A DNA stretch of 32,451 nucleotides from Azospirillum sp. (GTDB lineage Bacteria > Pseudomonadota > Alphaproteobacteria > Azospirillales > Azospirillaceae): assembly GCA_027483805.1 (NCBI GenBank), contig JAIXTS010000144.1:1-32451 (forward strand), given 5' to 3'. The stretch's first letter is position 1. Each line of letters begins with the position of its first letter. A program made the position numbers and the translations under genes. This document shows positions 1 through 7,847 of the stretch, piece by piece. The notes under the pieces were generated by a model. That model was not told the origin of the DNA. It did not search any database and saw nothing but the letters and a program-made list of their open reading frames with translations.

Positions 1-202
1 CAAAACCGCGCCAGTCGATGATCGCCCTGTCGCTGCCCTGCCGGACCTCCAGAACCGAACCGCTGCTGCTGAAACCGACGGTGCCCTGCACCACGGTCGG
101 GTCCACAGGATTGGCGATGGCGGTCCCCGCCAGGATCAGGGTGGCGCCGGTCAGCGCGGTGCCGGCCAGAAGGCGGCGGCGGGAGTGCATGTCACGGGCC
201 AT
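1..202 (-). CDS. Two-partner secretion exoprotein (TpsA, filamentous haemagglutinin N-terminal type), truncated by window edge
   Basis: Minus-strand translation from ATG at 200-202: MARDMHSRRRLLAGTALTGATLILAGTAIANPVDPTVVQGTVGFSSSGSVLEVRQGSDRAIIDWRGF; signal peptide followed by the typical TPS-domain start (GxxxF...DRAIIDWRGF). It lies 33 nt downstream of tpsB. Confidence 0.8.
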   Translation of the reverse strand, partial: MARDMHSRRRLLAGTALTGATLILAGTAIANPVDPTVVQGTVGFSSSGSVLEVRQGSDRAIIDWRGF

Positions 203-235
203 GGGTTCGTTCCCCTTGTGCATCGGGCGCACGGA

Positions 236-1954
236 TCAGAAGCGGGTGGTGACGGAGACAAAGAAACGGGCGTCACGATCGCCCTTGGTCGCCACGTCAC
301 GGCGCAGCGGCTTGGCCACCTGCAGGTCGGCAGACATCAGATCATCCAGATTGGTGCGCAGGCCGGCACCGACAGAGGCCAGTTCGACACCATCCATCTG
401 TGTCACCGGATCCTCATTCCAGACCTTGCCATGGTCATAGAACCCATAGAACTGTACGCCCACCGCCTCACCCAGATCCGGGGCCCAGCGCAGTTCGACC
501 AGACCGGCCACACCCTCATCGCCCGACAATTCGCCATCGTCGAAGGCCCGACCGAAGGCGGCCCCACCCAGCTTGAATTCCTCCTGCGCCAGAAGGGCGC
601 GGTCGGCAATCTGCGCGGAGAAAGCCAGGCGGGCAGACAGACCATTGCCCAACGTCTGCACGCGTTCGGCATCCACGCTCATCCGGGTGAATTCCGAAGA
701 GCCGGCGGCGCGTGACTTGTCCGGCGCCCCGTCACGGCTGGCACCCAGCAGATCCAGACCCTGAACGATGCGCGCCGTAAACCGGTTGGTTCCCCCCGCC
801 TTGTCCAGCAGGGTGAAATCCGCCCCCAGCGACAGGGTCCGCACGACATCCTGCGCAAAGCGCTGCCCGAAAAAGGCCGTGCGCGTCTCATAGGCGTTGA
901 ATTCCGTGTCGATCACCAGGCTTTTTGCCCGGCTGCGCAGGAACGGGTGGGCCGCGCGCAGGGTCAGGCCGCTATAGCGGGTCGTGACCTCCAGCGCCTC
1001 CAGGCTGTCGCCCGGTTCGCCACGCTGGATGCTGCCGCGCAGGCCCAGCATGGTCCCTTCCGACCCCACCTGCTGATCCCAGGACAAGGTCAACCCCTGC
1101 TGTTCTTCCGTTTCTTCCAGCGCGGTCAGGCCGGAAAGGCTGAACCGGCCGCCATTGGCGGCGTCGTTGAAGACAGCGCCGGCCATCAACCGCCAGGGGC
1201 CGGTATAGACCGACCCGCGATTATCGATGGCGGCATAGGCCTGTACCACCTGCCGTTCCACCTTCAGCGTCAGGATCGAACCGCCCGTCTGGCCCGTGGC
1301 CGGCGACAGAACCGCGCGCGCCGTGACACCCGGCAAATCATTGACCAGCAGCAGCCAGCGCTCCAGATCGGCGATATTCACGGCCCCCTTGGCCGCCGTC
1401 AGATGGTCCAGATAGGACTGGATGCGGGCAGCATGGGGACCGGCGTCCCCCTCTATCACGGCCTTGGCGATAAAGCCTTCCACCACGCGGATGGTGGCGA
1501 CACCGTCGCTGATACGCTGCGCCGGCACGACCGCCCGCGCCAGCACCCAGCCGGCGGCGCGATACCGCGCCGTGATGGCATCCGCGGTGGCATAAAGATC
1601 GGCCAGGGTTACCGGCTTGGCCGTAAGGGCAGCAGTCAGATCATCGAACGATCCGGCCGGCATCGAACCGGCCCCTTCCACCACGACGCGCGACAGGGTC
1701 AGCGGCGTCGTGGCCGCACCGGACACCGGCGCTGCACCTGGGCCCGGCGCAACCTCAATCCCCCCGGTGGCGGGACCCGCCGGCAGTGACGGCACCGGCA
1801 GATCGGGCCTTTTGGGTTCCGCCACCGACGGCAGCGTCTGCTGTGCCAGGGCGGGGCCCGCCAGCAATATCAGCATGGCGGTCCCGGCCGCCAATGTCCG
1901 GCCCAACCGGCGGGAACGATGCGAAATCGACTGAATGCCCATTGTGGCCGCCAT
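236..1954 (-). CDS. ShlB/FhaC/HecB-family TpsB outer-membrane transporter (POTRA plus beta-barrel)
   Basis: ORF 236..2089; likely start is the ATG at 1952-1954 or 1940-1942, ahead of a signal peptide (LAAGTAMLILLAGPALAQ). POTRA-like region (LADLYATADAITARYRAAGWVLARAVVPAQRISDGVATIRVVEGFI) and C-terminal FhaC-like barrel ending in F (FFVSVTTRF). Confidence 0.85.
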   Translation of the reverse strand: MAATMGIQSISHRSRRLGRTLAAGTAMLILLAGPALAQQTLPSVAEPKRPDLPVPSLPAGPATGGIEVAPGPGAAPVSGAATTPLTLSRVVVEGAGSMPAGSFDDLTAALTAKPVTLADLYATADAITARYRAAGWVLARAVVPAQRISDGVATIRVVEGFIAKAVIEGDAGPHAARIQSYLDHLTAAKGAVNIADLERWLLLVNDLPGVTARAVLSPATGQTGGSILTLKVERQVVQAYAAIDNRGSVYTGPWRLMAGAVFNDAANGGRFSLSGLTALEETEEQQGLTLSWDQQVGSEGTMLGLRGSIQRGEPGDSLEALEVTTRYSGLTLRAAHPFLRSRAKSLVIDTEFNAYETRTAFFGQRFAQDVVRTLSLGADFTLLDKAGGTNRFTARIVQGLDLLGASRDGAPDKSRAAGSSEFTRMSVDAERVQTLGNGLSARLAFSAQIADRALLAQEEFKLGGAAFGRAFDDGELSGDEGVAGLVELRWAPDLGEAVGVQFYGFYDHGKVWNEDPVTQMDGVELASVGAGLRTNLDDLMSADLQVAKPLRRDVATKGDRDARFFVSVTTRF

Positions 1955-2240
1955 CGTGAGATCAGGATGATAGAAAAGTATCGCCGGACCAGGAATGGAC
2001 CGGACACTACGAATAGCAATGGCTTCTAACCGGAATTTGTTACGGATTAATGGAAGTTTGAGGATGTATAGGAACTTCCCGTACCGCAATATCAGTTCGA
2101 TATGATTTTATCGGTTCAATAAAATTGACGCATAAACTTCATCTATTCCCCAAATTACCGTCTTGTTCGCTGGTGTAGTTGAGGGGCAACCAAGAGGCCC
2201 CCGCCTCTTGTTTGGTGTCCTATATCCAGGGAGCAAGTCC

Positions 2241-4310
2241 GTGAGCCAGATCGACGTCCCCGAAATCGACCGCGACAATCTTGAAGAACGTGGCATCGGC
2301 GCGGACAAGACCTTTGACAAGGTGCTGGAAGCCAGCGTCGGCCGTCGTCATTTCCTGCGCGGTTCCGCCGCGACGGCGGCTGCCACGGCTGCGCTGTCGG
2401 CCCCTGGCATCTTCCTGACGGGGTCCGAGGCCGAGGCATCGACCGTCGCGCTGTCCTTCACCTCCGTGGGTGAGGACGCCGGCGACCGCTTCGTGGTTCC
2501 GCAAGGCTATGAGGCCAATGTCCTGATCCGCTGGGGCGACCCGCTGTTCCCCGGCATGGCGCCGTTCGATCCGAACAGCCAGTCCGCAGCCGACCAGGCC
2601 CGGCGCTTCGGCTTCAACTGCGATATGGTCGCGGTCTTCCCCGAGCGCTATGGCGCTCCGGCCAAGATCGGCCGCCTGCCCTATCCGTCCTACATCATGT
2701 GCGTGAACCATGAGTATACCTCAGGCCCGCAGATGTTCCCGAACTACACCCAGTCGGAGCAGCAGGTTCTGACCGAGATTGAGGCGCACGGCGTCAGCGT
2801 TCTGAACGCACGCGTCCTGAACGGTCGCTGGTCCTATGACGTGACCTCGCCGTTCAACCGCCGCCTCACCGGCTCCACCCCGATGCAGATCACCGGACCC
2901 GCCGCCGGTCATGCGAAGCTGCGCACCCCGGCCGACCCGACCGGGACCCGGGTACTGGGCACCCTGAACAACTGCGCCGGTGGTTTTACGCCCTGGGGCA
3001 CCTACCTGACAGCCGAAGAGAACTTCGACCAGTACTTCGCCAACCGGTCGCGTATCACCGATGCGCGCGTCGCGCTCGACCACCAGGATTACACGATCCC
3101 GTCCGGGAACTCTGCCCGCCGGTGGGAGAACGTCGTGGCCCGCTTCGACTGCGGTCGTCCGGAAGGCGTGAACGAGCCCTACCGCTTCGGCTGGATGGTC
3201 GAGGTCGACCCCTACGACCCGACTTCCATGCCGAAGAAGCGCACCTCCATGGGGCGCTTCAAGCATGAGGCGGCGACCATCGCCCTGACCCGCGGCTCCA
3301 ATCGCGTCACCGCCTATTCCGGCTGCGACACCACCTTCGAGTATGTTTACAAGTTCGTGTCCACGGGCACCTACAACGCCACCAACCGCGCCGCAAACAT
3401 GGACCTGCTGGATGCCGGCACCCTGTATGTCGCCCGCTTCAACGCCGACGGCACGGGTGTGTGGCTGCCGCTGGATCTGAACGACCCGGTCTCCGGCCCG
3501 TTGCTGGCCGCCTCCACCTATCCGGACGGCACCCGCCGGTTCCAGACACAGGCGGATGTGATGATCAACACCCGCCGTGCCGGCGATGCCCTTGGCGCCA
3601 CGCCGATGGACCGTCCGGAAGACCTGGAAGCGCCGGTCGATATGGATTTCTACGGCAACGGCAAGATGTTCATCGTGCTGACCAACAACAGCGGCCGTCA
3701 GGCTGCGACCAGCACGGCAAACGTGACCAGCGGTGCCCGCGCCGGGGTCGGCCGCGCCATCCCGGCCCGCGCCGATGCCGCCAACCCGCGTGGCCCGAAC
3801 CGCACCGGCCATATCATCGAAGTGACGGAAGCCCGCAACGACCATACCGCCACCAGCTTCACCTGGCGCATCTTCCTGCTGGCGGGCGACCCGGCGGCTG
3901 CGGCCACCGCGGTCGACAATGTCCGCCTTAACGGGGCCAGCTCCTTCACCGGTGACCGCTTCGGCTCCCCGGACAACATCGCCTTCGACATCGGCGGTAA
4001 CATGTGGATCGCCACGGACGGCACGCCCAACAGCTATCCGTTCAATGACGGCCTCTACGCCGCCCCGCTGTCGGTTCCGGCTGGCCAGCCGGTGCCGGTC
4101 AAGCGCTTCCTGACGGTGCCCGCGGGAGCGGAGTGCTGCGGCCCTCTGCTGACGCCGGACAACAGCTCCCTGTTCATCGCAGTTCAGCATCCCGGCGAGG
4201 ATGTGAGCGGCGTCTTCACCAACACCCAGTCCAAATGGCCGGACGGTGAGTATCCCCGCCCGTCCGTCGTCGCCGTCCGCCGCACCGATGGTGGCCGCAT
4301 CGGTTCGTAA
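2241..4310 (+). CDS. PhoX-family (DUF839) secreted phosphatase-like protein with Tat signal
   Basis: ORF in frame with GTG at 2241 preceded by GGGAG; Tat motif VGRRHFLRGSAATAAATAAL; PhoX-like regions (TPWGTYLTAEENFDQYF, GRFKHEAATIAL, GRVVAYSGCD-like 'NRVTAYSGCDTTFEYVYKFVS', NIAFDIGGNMWIATDG). Confidence 0.85.
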   Translation: MSQIDVPEIDRDNLEERGIGADKTFDKVLEASVGRRHFLRGSAATAAATAALSAPGIFLTGSEAEASTVALSFTSVGEDAGDRFVVPQGYEANVLIRWGDPLFPGMAPFDPNSQSAADQARRFGFNCDMVAVFPERYGAPAKIGRLPYPSYIMCVNHEYTSGPQMFPNYTQSEQQVLTEIEAHGVSVLNARVLNGRWSYDVTSPFNRRLTGSTPMQITGPAAGHAKLRTPADPTGTRVLGTLNNCAGGFTPWGTYLTAEENFDQYFANRSRITDARVALDHQDYTIPSGNSARRWENVVARFDCGRPEGVNEPYRFGWMVEVDPYDPTSMPKKRTSMGRFKHEAATIALTRGSNRVTAYSGCDTTFEYVYKFVSTGTYNATNRAANMDLLDAGTLYVARFNADGTGVWLPLDLNDPVSGPLLAASTYPDGTRRFQTQADVMINTRRAGDALGATPMDRPEDLEAPVDMDFYGNGKMFIVLTNNSGRQAATSTANVTSGARAGVGRAIPARADAANPRGPNRTGHIIEVTEARNDHTATSFTWRIFLLAGDPAAAATAVDNVRLNGASSFTGDRFGSPDNIAFDIGGNMWIATDGTPNSYPFNDGLYAAPLSVPAGQPVPVKRFLTVPAGAECCGPLLTPDNSSLFIAVQHPGEDVSGVFTNTQSKWPDGEYPRPSVVAVRRTDGGRIGS

Positions 4311-4321
4311 TGTCAGGCCCG

Positions 4322-4361
4322 CCGGATATGAAGGTCAGGACGTCTTGACCGTCATATCCGG
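4322..4361. repeat. 40-bp near-perfect spacerless palindrome
   Basis: CCGGATATGAAGGTCAGGAC | GTCTTGACCGTCATATCCGG; 20-nt arms, 18 Watson-Crick matches plus one G:T and one A/G mismatch; starts 12 nt after the phoX stop codon. Confidence 0.85.
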
Positions 4362-4441
4362 GCCCACGGGCGCGCAGGCGCCCCATGCCGCCGGCTCCTG
4401 TCAATTCCGACCTGTCTTCATTGACTGTTCCGCATAAAAAG

Positions 4442-4476
4442 AGGGGTCTTCCGCCGATCGGTGGAAGACCCCTTTG
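4442..4476 (+). terminator. Rho-independent terminator-like hairpin after phoX
   Basis: AAAAAGAGGGGTCTTCCGCCGATCGGTGGAAGACCCCTTTG: 11-bp stem AGGGGTCTTCC/GGAAGACCCCT with an inner CCGATCGG palindrome, preceded by an A-run and followed by TT(T). Confidence 0.7.
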
Positions 4477-4517
4477 CCTTTCTGGTGGCAAGCCGCTGCT
4501 GTGATACGCTGCGCTTC

Positions 4518-5426
4518 ATGCAGGAACAGCGACGGCCCATTATGCTGCCACCCGAACCATTCCCTTGGCCGTTCGACGGCGACGTCTACCGCATGGCCAT
4601 GGGCCTGCGCAGCCAGGACCCGACGCAATGGCTGGCACCCGATGCCGGCTGGCCGGCACAGCTGGCTGAACGGGCCCGCCTGCTGCGCGATCGGAAATGG
4701 GACGTGCTGGCCCTGATGCCGGAGGCAAAGGCGGCAGCGGCAGAGCTGCTGGCCCTGCTGCGCCTGCATCTGCCCACACGCTTTCCCGATTGGTTCGCAC
4801 TGACCGGCGATGGCTTGCGCAGCCAGGTGACCGGGACTGTTCTGGACCCGTCATCCTTCGATCACCCGCTGCATATGCTGGCCCATCTGCTTCCCGACGA
4901 TCTCTGCCTGCTGACCGCCTCTGCCGGGGGATGGCGGCTGACAGGCGGGGCTGTTTGCTTCCCGTCGCACTGGTTCCTGCCGCACAAGCTGGGCAAACCG
5001 CTGCCGGGCATCCACCGGCCCGTTCCTGGCTATGACGCGACGCTGGCCACACCGGTGGACCGGCTGTTCGACACGCTGGCGCCGGGGCGCACGGTCTGGC
5101 GCGCCAACTGGACCCTGTCGGACGACCCTGTCCTGTTTCAGCCGGGAACGGCAGCACACAAGCCCGCGGATGAGACCATCCAGGCCGGCAATGCCGGTGA
5201 CCGGCTGTTGATGCGGGTGGAGCGGCAGACGGTGAGGAAACTGCCCGAAAGCGGTGCGGTTCTGTTCACCATCCGCACGCATCAGCGGCCGCTATCCGCC
5301 CTGGACCCGGATCAGCGGCGGCACTTCGCCGCCATCCTGCGCAGCCTGCCCGACGAGATTGCCGCCTATAAGGGCTTGCACCGAACCGGGCCGGCGGCTC
5401 TGTCCTTCCTGGACAGGCTCAGCTGA
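4518..5426 (+). CDS. DUF3445 protein (heme-dependent oxidative N-demethylase-like family)
   Basis: ORF 4461..5426; start ATG at 4518 ([31 protein letters not shown]) places the gene downstream of the terminator hairpin. DUF3445-like features: [72 protein letters not shown]. Confidence 0.8.
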   Translation: MQEQRRPIMLPPEPFPWPFDGDVYRMAMGLRSQDPTQWLAPDAGWPAQLAERARLLRDRKWDVLALMPEAKAAAAELLALLRLHLPTRFPDWFALTGDGLRSQVTGTVLDPSSFDHPLHMLAHLLPDDLCLLTASAGGWRLTGGAVCFPSHWFLPHKLGKPLPGIHRPVPGYDATLATPVDRLFDTLAPGRTVWRANWTLSDDPVLFQPGTAAHKPADETIQAGNAGDRLLMRVERQTVRKLPESGAVLFTIRTHQRPLSALDPDQRRHFAAILRSLPDEIAAYKGLHRTGPAALSFLDRLS

Positions 5427-5850
5427 GTGCCGCCAGCACCGCGCGAAAATCGGCCGGCAGGGGGGCGGGTCGGCGTGTCTCGCGGTCGACATAGACATGG
5501 GTGAAATGGCCGGCGGCGGCCGCTGTTTCCTCCCCCGCCTTGAACACCCCCACCTCATACCGCACGGAACTGTTGCCCAGATGCGCCACGCGGATGCCGA
5601 TCTCCAGCATATCGGGAAAGGCAACGGAGGCGAAATACCGGCACCCCGTTTCCACCACCAGCCCGATGGTGGCTCCGGCATGGATGTCCAGCACACCCTG
5701 TTCGATCAGGTAGGCATTCACGCCGGTATCGAAATAGGAATAGTAGGTGACGTTGTTGACATGGCCATACACGTCATTATCCATCCAGCGCGTGTCCAGG
5801 CGGCGGAAATGGCGGTAATGCTCACGGGACGGGGCGACGGGGCGGGACAT
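5419..5850 (-). CDS. Acyl-CoA thioesterase, 4HBT (YbgC-like hot-dog) family
   Basis: 143 aa; [33 protein letters not shown] is the 4HBT active-site region (D..GHVNN..Y..Y). Confidence 0.9.
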   Translation of the reverse strand: MSRPVAPSREHYRHFRRLDTRWMDNDVYGHVNNVTYYSYFDTGVNAYLIEQGVLDIHAGATIGLVVETGCRYFASVAFPDMLEIGIRVAHLGNSSVRYEVGVFKAGEETAAAAGHFTHVYVDRETRRPAPLPADFRAVLAALS

Positions 5851-5882
5851 ATCCGGGCTTTCCGTGCGGGGTGTGACGGGGA

Positions 5883-6800
5883 TCAGCGCATGCGGCGGAT
5901 CACGCCTTCCTGCGCCGTGCTTGCAACCAGGCGGCCATGGCGGTCAAAGATGCGGCCCTGGTTCAACCCACGTCCGCCGCCTGTCCAGGGGCTGTGCGTG
6001 CTGTAGAGCAGCCAGTCATCCACGCGGAAATCCGGCTCATGGAACCAGACGGCGTGATCCAGGCTGGCTCCCTTGGCGGTGCCCGCCATCCAGTTGATGC
6101 CATGCGGCAGCAAAGAGGAACCCAGCAGCACCATGTCGGACATATAGGCCAGCGCCACCCGGTGCAGGTCGGGCAGATCGGGCATGGACGCAACCACCCG
6201 GAACCAGACGTGCTGAACCGCATCATGCGGCAGACCATCGGTGGGATCGACCCGGTTCACATGCCGCAGTTCGACCGATCGCCGCCTTTTCAAAAAGGCC
6301 TGGCTCGGGGCCGGCAGACGGTCGATGAAGCTTTTCACGACCTCGGATTCGGGGGGCAGGTCTTCGGGCATCGGCACGGCGGGCATGCGGTAATCGGCAT
6401 GGGCCAGCCCTTCCTCCGGCCGCTGGAAGGAGGCGGACAGGGTCAGGATCGGTTCCCCACCCTGGATCGCCTCTACCCGGCGGGTAGCAAAGCTGCGGCC
6501 GTCAAAGTCGCGATGGACCCGCAGGTCGATGGGATAATCCTCATCCCCGCCGCGCATGAAATAGGCATGCAGCGAATGGGCGATGCGGCCGCCATCAACG
6601 CTGCGGATCGCCGCGGCCAGCGCCTGGGCCACCACCTGACCGCCAAAAACGCGGCCCCGCCCGCCGATCTGCCGGCAGCCCTGATAAAGGTCGGGACCCA
6701 TTTCGGTAACTGTCAACAGACGGACCAGACGTTCCACCATCTCGGTCGGGCCGGGGGCGCCGCCTTCGTCCGGGCCGCTGGCGGCGTTCGTCACTTCCAT
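5883..6800 (-). CDS. tesB: Acyl-CoA thioesterase II
   Basis: ORF 5883..6833, likely start MEVTNAASG at 6800. Double hot-dog signatures: [121 protein letters not shown]. Confidence 0.9.
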   Translation of the reverse strand: MEVTNAASGPDEGGAPGPTEMVERLVRLLTVTEMGPDLYQGCRQIGGRGRVFGGQVVAQALAAAIRSVDGGRIAHSLHAYFMRGGDEDYPIDLRVHRDFDGRSFATRRVEAIQGGEPILTLSASFQRPEEGLAHADYRMPAVPMPEDLPPESEVVKSFIDRLPAPSQAFLKRRRSVELRHVNRVDPTDGLPHDAVQHVWFRVVASMPDLPDLHRVALAYMSDMVLLGSSLLPHGINWMAGTAKGASLDHAVWFHEPDFRVDDWLLYSTHSPWTGGGRGLNQGRIFDRHGRLVASTAQEGVIRRMR

Positions 6801-6929
6801 CGCGGATGTTCCTTGTTCAAACACGCGTATCACTATCCGGGCCGGGGCGCCCGACTGGCAAGCTTGGTGGCGGCATGGGTGATTTGCTTATAGAAGGATG
6901 CATCCGCCCAGCGACAGGCACCTCCCGGA

Positions 6930-7847
6930 ATGATCATGGATCCTCTGACCATCGACAGCAGTACGCGCACCCTGATCGACGGTGCGCCCGCCGTTTCTGC
7001 CCTGGGCTGGGGCATGTGGCGCTATCATGGTGATGACGTGGCCGCCGCCACGGCCCGGTCCATGGCGGCGCTGGAGGCGGGGATCACCCTGTTCGACACC
7101 GCCGACATCTATGGGTTCGACCATGAACATGGGTTCGGGGCGGCGGAGACGCTGTTCGGGCGGGTGCTGTCCGCCAATCCGGGCCTGCGCGACCGGATCG
7201 TGCTGGCCACCAAGGGCGGTATCCGGCCGCCCATCCCCTATCATCAGCGCGGCACCCGGCTGGTGGAATGCTGTGAGGCATCGCTGCGCCGCCTGAATGT
7301 CGACTGCATCGACCTCTATCAGGTACATCGCCCCGACCTTCTGGCCCACCCGACGGAGGTGGCGGCGGCCCTGGACACGCTGCGCCGGCAGGGCAAGATC
7401 AAGGCGGCGGGTGTTTCCAACTATACGCCCGCCCAGGTGGCAGCCCTGTCGGCGCATATGCCCTTCCCGCTTCTGTCCGTGCAGCCGCAATTCTCCCCCC
7501 TTCATATCGACCCTCTGTTCGACGGCCTGTTCGATCAGGCGCTGGAACGCGGCTTGGCCGTTCTCACCTGGTCGCCGCTGGGTGGCGGCGGCCTGCTGGG
7601 TGCGATGCCGGATGACCGCACGGCCCGTGTCGCGGCGGCCCTGGACGCCATTGCCGGGCGCCAGGGGGCCAGCCGGGCCGCTGTCGCCTATGCCTGGGCC
7701 ATGGCCCATCCCGCCCGTCCGATCCCGCTGGTCGGCAGCCAGACCCCAGGCCGCATCAAGGAGGCGACGGACGCCTTCAAGGTGCAGATGACGGGCGCGG
7801 AATGGTACGCCGTGCTGGTCGCCGCGCGTGGACAACCCATGCCTTAA
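6930..7847 (+). CDS. Aldo/keto reductase
   Basis: 305 aa; LGWGMWRYHGDD, FDTADIYGF, LATKGGIRPPIPY, CIDLYQVHRPD, AAGVSNYTPAQ motifs of the AKR TIM barrel (YdhF-like). Confidence 0.9.
   Translation: MIMDPLTIDSSTRTLIDGAPAVSALGWGMWRYHGDDVAAATARSMAALEAGITLFDTADIYGFDHEHGFGAAETLFGRVLSANPGLRDRIVLATKGGIRPPIPYHQRGTRLVECCEASLRRLNVDCIDLYQVHRPDLLAHPTEVAAALDTLRRQGKIKAAGVSNYTPAQVAALSAHMPFPLLSVQPQFSPLHIDPLFDGLFDQALERGLAVLTWSPLGGGGLLGAMPDDRTARVAAALDAIAGRQGASRAAVAYAWAMAHPARPIPLVGSQTPGRIKEATDAFKVQMTGAEWYAVLVAARGQPMP

Noticed and set aside
2191-2213. Hairpin plus TTT read as a definite Rho-independent terminator
   Set aside because: Only three T residues follow, and no gene ends just upstream on the plus strand; reported as leader hairpin of unknown role instead.
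2721-4190. Minus-strand ORF of 489 aa opposite phoX; likewise 25126..26442 (-), 947..1789 (+), 30623..32110 (+)
   Set aside because: Each lies antisense to a well-supported gene and has no domain-like features.
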